Part shown: in pieces, positions 1 through 16,984 of the stretch
Layout of the letters: each line of letters opens with the position of its first letter
Numbering within the stretch: the stretch's first letter is position 1
DNA from: Amia ocellicauda
Taxonomy: Eukaryota; Chordata; Actinopteri; Amiiformes; Amiidae
Length of the DNA stretch: 64,000 nucleotides
NCBI RefSeq assembly: GCF_036373705.1
Contig: NC_089855.1
Location: forward strand, 4,564,501-4,628,500
Direction of reading: 5' to 3'
Notes under the pieces: model-generated
Seen by the model: the letters and a program-made list of their open reading frames with translations, nothing else
Databases searched by the model: none
Told to the model about the DNA's origin: nothing
Program-made: the position numbers and the translations under genes

Positions 1-635
1 TAGTATTCCTTATGTGGTAAATTGGGACACCCAATCCTGGCAGCACACATAATTCAATAATGGATAAGGGCATCTGCATATAAATGTGATAATAATTACT
101 CCTCCTAAACTGCATTGTGATACAGTTTCTCACAAGGATTTCCCTTGAAATGGAGAGGGAAGTTCTGCATCAATAAATTAATGTGAAAGAAGTTGGACAT
201 TTTGGAATCTAGTTTTATTTGTGTAGATTAAATATATCTATTATTAAAAATGTGATTGTTATTTGACCTGTCCTGTGCTGTATGTTTTTTAAAATGATAA
301 AGCAAATGTTTTATATATATTCTAAATGTCCTAACTGATATATGTTATCTCCACCTTGCCAAGTACCATATATCATTCGATTTAATTTATCTGGGCTAAT
401 TCTGTTTGTTTAAGAAACGCAAAAGCATCTTCACTATCACATCCAAGACATTATTTATCTGTCTATATATGTCTATGTAAGCATTTGTTGCATTTTTTTC
501 TGCCCACCAGGAATAATCAGGAAATAATTACTTTAAATTATGATATCCCTTCCAGATGGAGAAAGAATAAGACAAACAGCCGAAAGGATCATGCATTCGT
601 ATCACTCAGACATAGGACACTGTCTCATACCACAC
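1..635. other. asb11 intron sequence at left edge
   Basis: AT-rich sequence downstream of the last visible asb11 exon. I searched the minus strand for the next ankyrin exon and found no convincing acceptor followed by coding sequence. It is most likely intron. Confidence 0.5.
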
Positions 636-3600
636 CTCGTTTTGTGGCTTCGTGAATTGGCGATGCCAGCTGGCAGTCCACCTGCGGGCTCGGCCCGTAC
701 TCCAGAAGCACGTTGACGCAGGCTGCACTGCCGCTGCAGCAGGCGTTGTACAGAGGAGTGATGCCGTCGATCGTGACCGAGTTCACCTGAGAAAAAGAGA
801 CGTCGAGAGATAAAGCCACATTAACCACTGCCGGAAATTCAACCGGACCAAGTAATAAGTTGGAACACCCAGCCACCTATGGCAAGCCACATTATCATTT
901 AGAGATATCTTTAAATGCATTTCAATACATCATCAAATATTTAGAGATATCTCTCAATCATTTACAGATATATTTATATAATTTAGAGATATCTCTAAAT
1001 AAACAGAAAGTCATTTGCAGATATTTCTAAATGATTTGCAGATATCTTTAAATCATTTAAAGATATCTGCAAATCAGTTAGTGGTATCTCTAAATGTACT
1101 TTTAAATAAGATATCTTTAAATGATTTGCAGATATCTCTATTTGACTTGCAGGTATCTTTAAATGAATTAAAGATATCTCTAAATGATCCATCGAAAGTG
1201 ATGTAAGACACACAAGACCTACTACACCTTAAAGTCCAAAGTAAATTGAATTCTGGAAATGAAATGTGTGAGGTTAAACTGAGATTTTCTGATAGGAATA
1301 CGCCTTGTCATCTTCCTCTCTAATGCAAACCCACCATAAGGTACTGAGTTTAGTTTTGTGTTGTGCTCAGCAGGTAGGCTTAGGTTAACACCAGTAAGAC
1401 GTGTTGGTTGAATAGATGTGAATGTCTGTCATTAAGTGCTTACATTGGCCCCATTTTCCAGCAAAACCTTGGCACAAGCAACATGTCCCCCGAGACAGGC
1501 ATCGTGGAGCGGAGACACCCTGTCAATGGTAACAATATTCACATTAAAACCCTGGGGAAGGAAAAGAAAGAGAGAGTTAATTCATTGCATTTGAATCACA
1601 ACATTATTCAATGAACTGTATTATGATTTGTTTTCTTCAGCGTTAATCATATAGTTTAGTTGCTGAAGGAAAAATGGCATTCTTTGCATCTGTTAAAATA
1701 AAACACACAGACCAGTAGATACTCTCATTAATCACGGAGAGATGATTGACTTGTTTAGTTTGCTGTAGTTTACGTCACTAGTACATTATATGCCAGGATC
1801 CTTCTACTGTACCTGTGCGATCAGGGTCTTGAGGGAGAGGAGGCGACCCTGGAAGGCAGCTTCGTGAAGAGGGGATCTGTCCGCCCAGGAGCCTGTGAAG
1901 ACAACACACAGTTCAGGACAGGCCAATGGACACAGAAATGGCTGTGGGAAGCATCTCTTACACTGACGTATTTTAATCTATATATTTTAATTTGAAAATA
2001 TAAGAACACTTTTGCATTACAATGTTTTTAATTGCATCATTCTTTTTCTTCTGAAGTGAACTGTCATTTTCTGAGACATGTTATGACTCTTACATATCTG
2101 GTATAAATGCTGGTAGTATGTAAGGCACAGAGCGGTGCTTTTGACGTAATTAGTTGAAATTCCCTGCTGAGGTAATCCAAGGAGCATGTCTGAGTACAGC
2201 TCATTGAATAGCCAGGGCATTGAGTTTCATTTTCAGCTCCCAGGATAGCCGGCGAGCTGAGAATTCAATTTTATATTTTTGTATTTCAACACATCAGTAA
2301 GTAATGGCTGGTAACTGTAAAGAGACAGAGATTAGAGAGAGAGAAACACCATAGTTCAGATATGGAATTAATTAGTGCGTCATTAATTAAGACACCAGGA
2401 GCAATTGAAGGCCATGGTCTATTGAGAAGAGCAATAATAAAAAATGGATCTATCTTAAAGTCTTGGAAACTGATTTTTGTTATAGCATTTCAAAAACCTT
2501 GAGTTCATATTTTACTACAAAGACACATCTGTCTGCACGTTTCAAATATCCCTCTATCCTTGATATTCACACATCCAGAGATTCATAAACTGTTCAAAAA
2601 AACAAAAAAACAAAAAAAACAATACTAACTGCCTAGAAAACACAAATCCTATCCCAGGTTTAAGAGCCAGACAAACACCAGCTATTTGTAAGACTTTTTT
2701 GTTGTTGCCAAACCTCTATCTCAGTTTTCAAGGACTTGAGCCAACAAGGCCTTTTTGTCTTTAAGAAGGTTATGAAGAGTTATGATAACCACAAAGTATC
2801 AAAGGCTTCAGTGCAGACATCTGGAACAAGTTTTAAAAAATACAACACCTACCAGCCATTAAAGGGTTACAGATGTATTCCCCGTGTATCTTACTCAACC
2901 GAATCCAAGGTTCCTTGAACACAGTTATCTCTGTTGGCTCACTAGCCATTTCCAAACCAAACATCTTGAAGAGAAACCCAATGGATTTTGCTTGAAATGT
3001 GCCGGTGTTATCTTATTTACCTCTCCCCAGAACTAACTCCTCCTCCTGTGCAGCTTTGAAAGACAATAGAGTTGAGGAAGATTTGGGTCTGCAACCTGGC
3101 CCTTAATTAACAGGTTAGCTATCCACTGACCCCCTGTCACTGTGAAAAACACACATGGTAGAAAGACAGTATCTGTGAAGAAGACGCGTTTGATTTAAAA
3201 TGTCAGAGAGCAATTATCTTTTCCACATCTGTCAGAACATACAGTGTAGCTATCTCTTAATGTTACAAAGTGGGATCAACACATCGAAATATCGATTGAC
3301 AGTGTATTTGGAATGTGCAGCGCAGGACAAAACGTGATATACATTCAAATGTTTCCATTTTTTCAGTTGGAAACTGAAGTACCAAGTTTTATGTTGATTC
3401 AAGAACATGACAGTCATGACATCATGCAAGACTCGTCTGCTCATCTGGTGTGTCTCTGCTTCAATTCACACATGCTTCGCCACTTTCTCAGCTCACATCC
3501 ACTTTGGTTCTTTGGTTCTTACCTATTGGTGTCTCGAATAGACTGCACCTAGCTACCTGCAGGATCACATCTCTTCTTACATTTCCTCCAGACCACCAGA

Positions 3601-6600
3601 AGACTCGCTGTACCCCCTCTCCGCTCCTCTTCCCCCACTAGAGAGAAGACCACAGCTAGCAGATTTTGGTTTTATTAGTCAGTTTATTTTCAATCTGTAA
3701 AGCACTCTGTGGCTACACTGCAAAGGGCATTATACTAAATAGAGAGAGAGCGAGAGAGTGAGAGAGCAGGAGAAAGAAGGGCAAAGTTGAAAGTTGACGG
3801 ATTCACTGACTTAGTTAGGTTTAGTTTAGTTAGGACTCAAACAGAGCTAGGTTTTGTTTTGTTTGTTTTGACACTGTGCCTGTCATTGAGGGAAGCAATA
3901 CAACAGCGAGCCTGTTTTGTGCCCTCTGCCTGCCTCCCTAGTGTGGGTTTCAAGACCAGACTCCGCCTACATACAAGCCCTTTTTGTGACAGGCCTCCCA
4001 ACCTGCTACAATTGGTGAAGAATGCAGGCATAGGCTGTGCAGTCTGAGTCAAGAAAAGAGACACACGCAAGGTTGTTTTTGAAAAAAAACAAAAAATGGG
4101 CAGAAAAGCCAAACAACAAAGGCAGGCAAACAAAATGGCGGCGGTGGAAAACAAAGTGGAGATCGGTCCTGACTGGATGTTTAATCCCAGCTCTCCACTG
4201 TGGCTGTTGACCTCAAATACCTGCAACTCACCACTTGCTCCTTATTGTTGGAGTTTCTCTACCTGTCTGTTCCTGACAAGCTGGAGGTTATCCAAGGAGG
4301 TCAGTCTGACATTAAGACAGCTGTGCAGGAGTTGCTGGATTTCATGGAGAAACGGAACCAGCAGCAGCAGAAGGACAAGGCCACGCAGCCAGAGGAGGCA
4401 AAGCTCTCGCCGGTGCCTGCTTCCAGCCTGAAGAAGAAGAGGAAGTGCCTCTTCAACTGCAGTCTTCCCCAACCATGGATTGCAAGGTTTGTCCATTGTG
4501 CCTTGCAGGTGAAGAGTGGTGTTTCCAGGTTGGACATGTTTTGCCTGATGGAGAGGAATACTGGGAAGGGGGAAGAGCCTTAACAGTAGAATACTGTCTG
4601 GAGCCTGAGGAGGAAGAGGAGAAGCCTCCGTCTGTGCCTGAGCTGGAGGAAGAGGTTGAGTTGTCCTCCCTTGCCATTATAGAGGAGGAGGTCGAGCTTC
4701 TCTCCCTCTCCACCCCAGAGAGAGGGGTAGAGTTATATGCCTTCCCTGAGCCTGAGGATGAGGTGGAGTTTCCCTCCCTCACAGAGCTATGGGAGGAACT
4801 TGTGCCTTAGCAAAAGACACCTGGAGAAGATGAGAAACTGCTTCTTCCACCATGGCTGATACAAGAGGAAGACCTGCCAGGGAGAGAGGAAGAAGAGGAC
4901 CTGCTGTGGCTAGAGCAAGAGAGCCTCTGGCCATGCCAAGACCCAGAGCCACAGCGGGTCGAGGTGTTCCTGCCGCCGGAACCACAGAGGGTGAAGCCTG
5001 AGTGTCCAGTGTCTGAGAGGGAGGAGCCCAAGTGTTCAGAGCCCCGGAGGGAGGAACCCAAGAGTCCTGAAGATGAGGAAGAGGTGCTGCCCTCCTCATC
5101 CCACTCCAAGGGTGAGTGTCCGCCACCATACATGGTGGAAGAGTATCCACCACCGTGTCTGGCAGAAAAGAGTCTGCCCCTGAGCACTAAGGAGCTACCA
5201 GGAGAAGATGACTTCAGGAGGGAGTCGCCATCTGTCTCCTCAGAGGCCACACCAGAACAGGAGGTGCCTATAACCCAGGAGAAGGCATCGCCTGTTTTCC
5301 CCTGCACTGAATTAGAGGGGAAGATTATACCAGGCCCTGAATCTGGAGAGAAACCGGAGCAGCCAGAGCAGCCGCAACAGATACAGCAGCCACAGACGCT
5401 GCAGTTAACGCAGTCGGGATCCCGGAAGACAGAGGAGTCACAGCAACCAGAGGGTGAAACTCCTGTGCTTCCTCCATCAGGTCTCCGGGACAACCAGAGT
5501 TCCTGGCCGGAGCAAAGGAGATGGAGACACCTCAGAGTGCCCAGGACCCGCTGTGTCTCCAGGCCGGACCAGAGACTGGGGGGGAGCCAAGTGATGCTGT
5601 GGCAGCAGAGAGGTCTCCGCCAGACAAGCTTGGTTCCTGGAGGGACCGGGCAGCAACAGGTCCTTACCCTAGACTTGACGGTGAGGGGGAGCCACCTTCA
5701 GTGAAACCACGAACATGCCAGTACACCCCGAGAATCAGATGGGTGACAAACGGAGAAGGACAGGACATGGGGAATAGAACATCCACCGTGAGGATGACCC
5801 AACAGCTGGAGACCCCATCTAGCTCTTCGGCCCACGCGCCCGCCCCTTGTGTCTTTTGGAGGGGGGCTTGGCCTTGGTATGGCCATCTTCATGTGCGCCC
5901 CTGGCTTCACTCTTGAGGGGGAGGATATGTGGCAGTGTGAGAGGCAAGGCCAGGGTCAGGGTTAGTTAGGGACTGTTTAAGTTAGGGCTCAAACAGAGCT
6001 AGATTTTGTTTTGTTTGTTTTGACACTGTGCCTGTCATTGAGGGAAGCAATAAAACAGTGAGCCTGTTTTGTACCCTTTGCCTGCCTCCCTAGTGTGTGT
6101 TTCAAGACCAGACCCCACCAACTTACAAGCTCTTTTTGTGTCAAGCCCCCCAACCTGCTAGAATACGCTTTGAAAAGGTGCATGATTTGTACAAACATTC
6201 ATCCATGAATGAGTTAAAAATGCTGTTCACACTGCTGGTGTGTGGTGGGACAGCTCTGGGGACAGCAGAAACTGGGAGCCAATTGTTAGAGGAATCCTAG
6301 GATTAAAGGAGTTTTGCAGGTGTGGACACTTCGGAAGAAGGCACATTTTCAAGCAGAATGGAAGGAGATAACTGATCATCTGAGGAGATAACAAAAGGAG
6401 GACTAGGCTGTATAAACCAATGAAGGAAACCCATTGAACGTATATATATATGTTGTATTTTAAAATGTGAAATATTTCAACTGATGAAAATGTGTATAAA
6501 TGTTTTTTGTTTTTTTTACGTAACATGGTATGAAGAGCATAAAAGAATTCTGTATATAAAATGAGAAGAAAAATCATACTTGATTATTTGTCTTTACATT

Positions 6601-9085
6601 TGTGATATGAATTCCAAATGAACAAAGTAATCTCACCAAAGTGCAACCGTCACATGACTGAGGACAGGAGGACATAGAGGAGTATTGACTAACTGTCTGG
6701 GTCTAACTCTGACCTGCCTGCTGAGCCTAGTCCGTCCCTGTTCTATTAGCTATTAAACAAATGCAAAGACCTCAATTCTGTTTCAGTTAAAATTAAAATA
6801 TGTATTTCAAACTAAACCAACTGGGCTAAAGTGAACTGAAAATGTGAACAGAAGATTGTGAGAGCACAAAATGCTGCCATTATTACTTAAAAGACAGACT
6901 TCCTAGGCTAAACTAAACAATAAAATACTGTATGTATTTATATTTTATTGTGTAAGTGTTTTTATCTAACAGCAGGTGATAAATGAAAGACAATTAACTT
7001 GTTTTTGTCTAGAATAGTTATAAAATCTCAACTTACCCCCTTGAAAAGTATGACAGATATAGTTCCCGTACAAGTCATATCTAGAGTCCCAGGACAAGGC
7101 AGATATTCCTGATATATCTGTTCTCTTCTGCACAAAACCTTCTAAGTGTAAAGTCAGCTTTGTCGACATGCTGCATGCTTTCCAGTTCAGATGTATTATA
7201 TCTGGCAGCTGTTTACCACACACAGCAGCACAAACACCACGTGTCTCTGTGTTGTGTAAAAGAAGACCGGGCTGAAATTAGTTTCACACGTTTGCCGCAG
7301 ATGATTTAAGAAGCTGTGCAGCATTCAAGACCTGGCACATTAAGGCATGTTACACGTTACATCATGGGGCAACATACACTGTTGGTTATGTAAATAGCAA
7401 TATATATATATATATAAATAAGGTAAACAAATGCAAATTAAAAGACAATTTGCAACCCATTCCAGGTATCTGAACTAGGAAAAACATGAGCACTAAAGAG
7501 GGGCAGTATAACATCCTAATTCTGTCTTAAAGGAGCATTATGGCTCAACAAGACCATTGCAGCTACTGTATCTTGCAGAACTGTATTATATTGTATGGAC
7601 GAAGGTTAAGCCACCATGATTGAAAAGGTTGTAAGCCTTTTGGCTAAACTACTCTGTATAGAATGTATCCATTTAAATTATGTACCACTGGAAAATAATA
7701 ATATATATACAGACGGGTGACAAATGAAAGGAAAAACCTGAATAAATGAGTGGAGGATCATAACGAATGCAGATGCGTCCAAACAGGTGTACTTCATGAC
7801 TACATAATTAAGCAATTAACATCCTATCATTCTCTGTGGCATGTATAAAAATGCTGAGCAGGGCCAGTTGACCTCAATTTTGGATGGCAGTGCATAAGCC
7901 CCTCATTACAAAGACACATCTGAGAGTGCAGTGGGGCAAAAGCCATAGGCACTGGTCTACAGAGATGTGGAAAAAAGTGATCTGGTCAGATGAGTCATCC
8001 TTCACCATGTTCTGGACAAGTGGGCAAGTACATGTGTGGCAACACATAGAGAACGGGACAGGCCTGACTGCTGCACCCCTACAGTGAGGGTGTCCAGAGG
8101 CTCTGTTGTGCTGTGGGGGGCATTTTCCTGGCATGGTTTGCCTAGAGCATTGAAGCTGTTCTGGGGCTTGTGGTGCCCAACACCTTACTGAGACACATTA
8201 TGTTGGGTTCTGTATATATATATATACAGAAGGGTGACAATATAATTGGGAACTGACATTATATTGGTCATAAATGTATAATTTCCCCTTTGATCGTGAC
8301 TTCTGAGAGCTTCCCCACATTATATTGAATTGATCCCAAGTAAAGATGAGTCATTGTTCTCCATTTTAGTTCAACATTTGACGTGCTCGTAGTTTACGAA
8401 ATGGGTGGAAATTATTCATAAGTAATTCTCAGCCAAATGTGAAGCATAGGTAGAATTTCAAACTTCCAACAAGAGAGTGTTACAAAAACATGATATTTTA
8501 AATAAAAACATACATTTTTAAGAGCAGTCAGAAGACAGGAAAAAAATATGAAGTACAATTAATAAAACATGCATGACTTAGCAGACAATGTTAGAAAACA
8601 AGGTTGGTTCAGCAAGTTCATGACATAGAGTAAAAGGTGTTCACTTTCTGACTTTCTTTACACTGAGAAAAGATTTGAAAACATTTAAAAATCTATATTG
8701 ATAGATCTCTGTTTTAATAGTTGAATTAATTTTAAACAACAGGTTCCTTAGAAAATAATATGAATCAAATTATTATTTAACACTTAAGGTGGAATCTGTT
8801 ACAAACACGATTTTTTAATTTCCCTATATTGGCTGTTAGAATTAACATATGAGGAGCCATTAATGTTACAATTACTTACAGGTTCATGTAAAGATTACAA
8901 ATTTGTAAACCATCCGAACACTTCTCTCTGGTTCACAAATTAACTAACTAAACAAACTGAGCTTCCAGATTTAACTAAGGGCTAAACTGTAAGTGTATTG
9001 AGCTAATTATATTTTTATTGATTCCAAAATCTCAGAAATTCAAATGTTTAATAGGTTTTAGAAATAAAATAAAGTATAGATAGAC

Positions 9086-9178
<93 letters not shown>

Positions 9179-9780
9179 GAAAACCAAACTGAGGAGTAAC
9201 CGACACTGAGCACATGCAGGCGTTTACACTGATTGACAAACCTTATAACAGATAAAATATCTTACAGACTCAGATCGAATCTATGAAAATGAAGCAACAT
9301 AACAAATGACGGGCTATTTACCAACTATTCTTTTTGTAAGAGTTTGAGAAGAATATAAAGAAAGAGGTTTTCAAAAGCTGCAACCAAATACATATTCCAA
9401 GTTTCCCTTATCTGTTAAGACAGCAGTATGTCTCGTACCCTCCTGTATAAAAGACAAATGATTCTGTCTCAGGTTAACACATTCAAACACACGAGCCTGC
9501 TGACACAATGACATGTCTTACGCTAGACTGTGGCAAGACTGTGAAAGAAGGGTTAGATTCGTATCGTGCCTCTAGGGCTATTTAGCTCGGAGCCTTTTGT
9601 ACCTGGTGTTATTCCATAGATCTCTTCTGCAATCCTGGCAGCCTCCTTCCGGTTTCCTTGGACGATGTAGAAGTGAGTTAACAAGGCAAGACTTATCTTG
9701 ATCAAGAGCTTGAAGCAAAACAGAGCAAAAATTGTAACATAAATATTATTGAAAGCAGCAAGTATAGAATGGTCTTCCAT
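636..9780 (-). CDS. asb11: ASB11: ankyrin-repeat and SOCS-box protein (partial, 5' four coding exons)
   Basis: Coding exons in transcript order are 9603-9780, 1813-1892, 1444-1551 and 636-786. All have GT-AG borders and the phases join cleanly. The remaining ankyrin repeats and the SOCS box lie beyond the left edge. Exon 1 (59 codons) starts at the ATG at 9778-9780. It encodes a hydrophobic stretch at about residues 11-40 and then [15 protein letters not shown], which I recognise from vertebrate ASB11. The next exons encode ankyrin repeats ([68 protein letters not shown]). ASB proteins are substrate receptors of Cullin-5 ubiquitin ligases. Human ASB11 is reported at the ER and zebrafish Asb11 acts on DeltaA. 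Intron 1 is 7.7 kb and holds an LTR element, a Tc1 fragment and a GA microsatellite. ASB9 is the main alternative; exon 1 and the position next to piga favour ASB11. Confidence 0.93.
900..1195. repeat. 21-bp minisatellite with palindromic GATATC core, in an asb11 intron
   Basis: About a dozen imperfect units of roughly 21 bp, typified by GCAGATATCTTTAAATGATTT, follow one another. The GATATC core is its own reverse complement. Because 21 bp is seven codons and the unit lacks stops in some frames, open frames of 60-70 residues appear on both strands with a leucine/isoleucine heptad look. I regard these as by-products of the repeat and not genes. Confidence 0.85.
3695..3745. repeat. LINE/SINE-like 3' tail remnant
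   Basis: The stretch from TCTGTAAAGCACTCTGTGG onward ends with a GCATTATACTAAATA-type tail. It resembles the conserved 3' tail of fish L2-type LINEs and SINEs (TGTAAAGCGC...CGCTATATAAAT). It sits just before the left LTR of the retroelement. The assignment is from memory only. Confidence 0.35.
3811..6165 (+). mobile_element. degenerate LTR retroelement, gag-like region only, in asb11 intron 1
   Basis: Two direct repeats of about 210 bp (about 3811-4012 and 5960-6162) share long identical stretches, among them CTGTGCCTGTCATTGAGGGA and GCCTGCCTCCCTAGTGTG. They read as LTRs about 2.1 kb apart. A polypurine run at 5915-5925 lies just before a TG start at 5928 of the right LTR, which sets the element on the plus strand. 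The 5' part of the left LTR is missing or diverged. The interior carries a short cysteine-containing segment (about 4470-4560) and then long glutamate/proline-rich frames (4580-4810 and 4964-5704) broken by stops and frame changes. I see no protease, reverse transcriptase or integrase. This fits a non-autonomous, gag-derived element. The cysteine-plus-E/P-rich arrangement resembles gag-like proteins of fish LTR elements, from memory. Confidence 0.75.
4096..5704 (+). pseudogene. broken gag-like reading frames of the LTR element
   Basis: A start at 4096 opens a basic N-terminus ([10 protein letters not shown]). Coding character then moves between frames: a helical segment at about 4200-4440, a short Cys-x2-Cys segment at about 4470-4510, then acidic, proline-rich repeats such as [17 protein letters not shown]. 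Stops interrupt the frame, for example at 4808-4810. No enzymatic domain is recognisable. It is best read as the decayed structural protein of the surrounding retroelement. Confidence 0.55.
6166..7700. other. asb11 intron 1, no feature recognised
   Basis: AT-rich intron sequence. The open frames are short and show no family resemblance. No repeat family was recognised apart from short AT runs near 7398-7416. Confidence 0.5.
7715..8220 (+). mobile_element. Tc1/mariner remnant with transposase fragment
   Basis: The segment starting ACAGACGGGTGACAAATG leads, after about 170 bp, into a plus-strand frame (7884-8085) carrying [16 protein letters not shown] and VHVWQ. These match the central catalytic region of Tc1-like transposases around the second DDE aspartate. 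A shifted frame downstream still reads WGAFSWHGL, typical of the next part of the domain. The DNA-binding N-terminus and the C-terminus are missing. A similar ACAGAAGGGTGACAAT motif recurs at about 8225 in direct orientation, so a clean inverted-repeat end was not found. Confidence 0.8.
9091..9175. repeat. (GA)n microsatellite
   Basis: About 42 uninterrupted GA dinucleotides in asb11 intron 1, about 430 bp 3' of exon 1 in transcript sense. The serine/leucine-rich open frame on the minus strand is an artefact of the repeat. Confidence 0.98.
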
Positions 9781-12700
9781 TTTGTTTGGTGCTGATAGTA
9801 TGCTGGGTCTGCTATGTTTTGCCATTCTATTCTTGGCATCATATGACTTCTATTTTAAATCCTGCTACAGTTGGTGCATCTCTCAGTTACTAAAAATATA
9901 ATTAGTTCATACATTTTTTTTTATGTATTACAAAGTTTCCTTTGCGGTCGTGCATTGTGGGTAGGGAGGTAGCAGGCATTAAAAGCTCACGGTTGGGTAT
10001 TTTAAGATTTTAGACGGAAGAGATCAGAGGTTAAAAATAGCCGTCTGTACTCGAAAGAATGTCCAGTGGAATATCTGTTTTTATAAATGAACTGTAACAG
10101 ACATGCTTCACGTTCCAGACTGCACTGTAGGAAAGATTGTGAAGGCATGTGCTTGGCAGATTGGGGAACATTCGATCCAAATGACAGATTATGCCAGATG
10201 GGTTAGTATCTTGGTATAACAAGGATGCATGTTTGTTTTTGTGTGTAAAAATAATTCATTTATATTCATGTGATGAGTTGATCTCATCTGATTTTTGTTT
10301 TTTTCATTATGGATACGTTAAAGCTTTATACTCAATCCAGTGCCTTGAAGATAAATCCCAGCACAACCCCTGTGAACCATCCTGTGTTTCAAAATCAAAT
10401 ATTTTATCTTATTATTTATTTGAAGGTCTCGTTTGATGGGAAACTGCAGAATAACAAAGCAGTTTTCTGCTGTGACATCAAATTATTTTAGTCATCGCCC
10501 TTTTATTGATTTTGAATTAATCATGTGTTGTGTCTACTGTGTCTATATTTTTACATAAATCAGCCGAGACAAGTCCCTGCTCTGGCGTCTGAGATATTGT
10601 GCAACAACACTGATAGTTTGGGAGAGAACAACAGAATCAGCATGGGAACAACATCTCGAACAGGACATGCTCTGATATTCATCCTTTTCTGACAAGGCAA
10701 TGTAAGTGTGTGTGTTTGGGTGTGTCGGTCGGATGTGTTTTAAGAATTTACATCGTTGTGTGTGGTTCCATTTATATCTATGAATATGACAAGTGATCCG
10801 AGTTGATACCACCTAGTTATTTTAATTACCCATCTGTCATTATTATGGCAAGAAGTGATTAGTCAGAAATAGAAGGGCATCAAGTGATTCACAACATGTA
10901 TTCACAGCACTGTGTCAGCCAATCAAAAATGCAATGTGTTTCAGTATCCATAAAGCTGGTATAACATACAGAGGTTAAACTCCAGCTATTTCCAATTTAA
11001 ATATTTCCTTTCTTGTATAACCATTTCTAAACTACCATCAAGGACACAAATACGTGAAAAAGCAAATAAATATTTTAAGAACAAAAATTGGAAATTAAAT
11101 ATTTACCTTTATTTTATTTTTTAAACAATTTCATGAATAACATTTTATTAATGCAACACTGTTACACTAAAGATGATGTCTGGAGGAAAGACTACTGGAC
11201 AGATTTATTCTAAACACCATAAGTCTCTGATACACTGATCAAAGGAAATTATATAGAGTAAGTTTTGATATGCATGTCTAAGTCTGAATGTTTAACGGGA
11301 AAACATTAACAAATACCTCAGCTAAAGCAGAAAATCTGGCCAGCTGTTGGGAGATTACTAGCATTTTCTTCTTCTGTATGAAGAACTCTACTCCTCCAAT
11401 AAATACAATATATATATATAGACGTGTCATTATTACAATTACATGGTTTTTAAATACGATTGAAGATATCATGGCGCTCACAGTGCAACATGAAGCACCA
11501 CCCTCAACAGATGTCTTTAGTATAATAAAGTGATAGTTCTATAAAATGGTAAAATAAAAAAGTGAAACATAACTCAAGTGTGCACATAAGCAAAGTGCTA
11601 CCATTGATCAGAAAGGAACAGTCTCTGGAGCATTATTGTTTAGAAGAACTAGATTGGCTAGGAAAATTATATTCCACTTTATCTGTCATTATTTGGTGTG
11701 CCTAATGACTATGCAATTTCAGTGACAATTTGCAATTCAAATGTGAAAACATTAAAGTAATAATAATAATTACTATTATAAAATTTAAAAAAAACAGATG
11801 AGGTTTCCAAAAATGTATGCAGCAAGAACAGAAACACACCAACACAATCTCAAATCCCTGGTCCGTCTCCCTGCTGTAGCGTGTCAACTTGTTCTGACCA
11901 GAAGGACCTTTTTATGGGTTTTGCAGTGTTGATGCATCTTCGGGCAGCACCTACACCTCAGGATGTGTTACAAACATATTTAAAATCTTTGCAACTGAAG
12001 TAGAATAAAGCTGAATAAAATAAAGGGTACAGAGTTCCACGTTCTTCAAATAATACACGTTCTTGTCAACAAAACAAGCTTTTCATAGTTTGGAACAGGG
12101 CCGATGTAAACACAATAGGAAGTAAAAGCATGGAATAAAGCATGGATGGATATATTTAGAGTTAAGCAGAGTTTTTTAAAATACAATAGACATTTTTTTA
12201 CAAATATATGTTGTAGTTTAAACTTCGTAGCTTTGCTTGATCTCGTGAAAATTGTGTAATCTGTGCATGGCTAACCCATTTCTTATATTGCAACATTTGT
12301 TTGAATACAATACTTTATAGCTTTATGTCATGTTCCTGAAGAACAGAAAACTATTTTGGCATTAATAAAAGGATTACTCTTTATGAGTATCTATATACAT
12401 CTATTAAATTCGAAGATTAAATCCTTTTCTTTTTTAAATACATGATTTACTTACTGTTCTTTCTTGTAATGACTGAGAATGTTGGGAGATTTGTTGATAA
12501 AGGAGAATAGGAAAATAAAATGATGCAATCTTAACAAAACAATTCACGACACAATATTGAATCCTCATTCGGGGACCGGAATACAGGCTACGGAAAACAG
12601 GCAGCTGTTATAAGCCCTTAGTTAAGGTTAAGAATAGAATAACATCACGTTTATGTTTTAAAAGCACGTTGGAATTACCTGAGCAAAATTAGCAGGGAAG

Positions 12701-12837
12701 AGCGGAGGCGGGGGGGGCTGTCCGGTGAAATGGTTAATGATGCCGAGGACATTTCATATGAGTTATGCATCAGAGGAATATTTGTTCGTCAGACTGAAAT
12801 CAGACCGAGTGCTTTGTTTCCGCAGCTGGGTGACACT
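9781..12837. other. intergenic: asb11 upstream region and piga 3' flank
   Basis: Holds the presumed asb11 promoter near 9781-10100 and the piga 3' untranslated region next to 12837. Neither boundary is clear from sequence. No other coding exon, RNA gene or transposon was recognised. Confidence 0.5.
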
Positions 12838-16352
<3,515 letters not shown>

Positions 16353-16984
16353 GCTTCCAGTTTCTATGGAGCACCAGATTCAAGTATTCCTCAACATGCC
16401 CCTGTAATGGAAGCGTATATTGTTATTCTCTCACTGTGCAATGCTACCTATCCCCCCTCACCCACCCACCCACCCACACATGCAGTAGTGCCTCTTTTGT
16501 ACAGCAACACAAGCATTGAGCCTAAACACACATGTTCAGTGACTGTTTTGGACTTAATTCAGAGTGGCACCTGACCAAAAACATCACAAAATCTGTGTAT
16601 GTATAGGATGCCATTTACTTTGAACTGAGTGTTAACTCTCCTTCTCATACAATCACCGTAAATATAGTTCAACACATTCTGCAGTCATTCACAGCCAGAC
16701 ATAATCAATGTACTTCAGCTGTAACTGTCAAGTGGATCACATAAAGCGCCGTCACCCTCAGATCTGTCTCCGGCATTAAGCTGATGCACTAACACTGTGA
16801 TGACTGCATAAGGCTGCGGCCAAAATATTGCAAGCGATGTTGCCGGCTGTAATGTATGTCTAAGTAAATTAAGTAAAACGTTTGTTTTTTCTTTAATAAC
16901 AGACACCATCGACAGTACCTTTTGTTCCAGGGCGAGTTTCATAGACGGTATTTAGTGTCCAACACAAAAAGGTATAATTTTGTT

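Noticed and set aside
995-1213. Overlapping open frames on both strands with leucine heptads
   Set aside because: They arise from the 21-bp (seven-codon) minisatellite; no splice sites, no start context, and equal openness on both strands.
636-1892. ASB9 or ASB5 as identity of the ankyrin gene
   Set aside because: The repeats alone are ambiguous, but exon 1 at 9603-9780 carries the ASB11-type N-terminus and the gene adjoins piga as ASB11 does in human.
9048-9239. Serine/leucine-rich minus-strand frame
   Set aside because: Translation of the (GA)n microsatellite.
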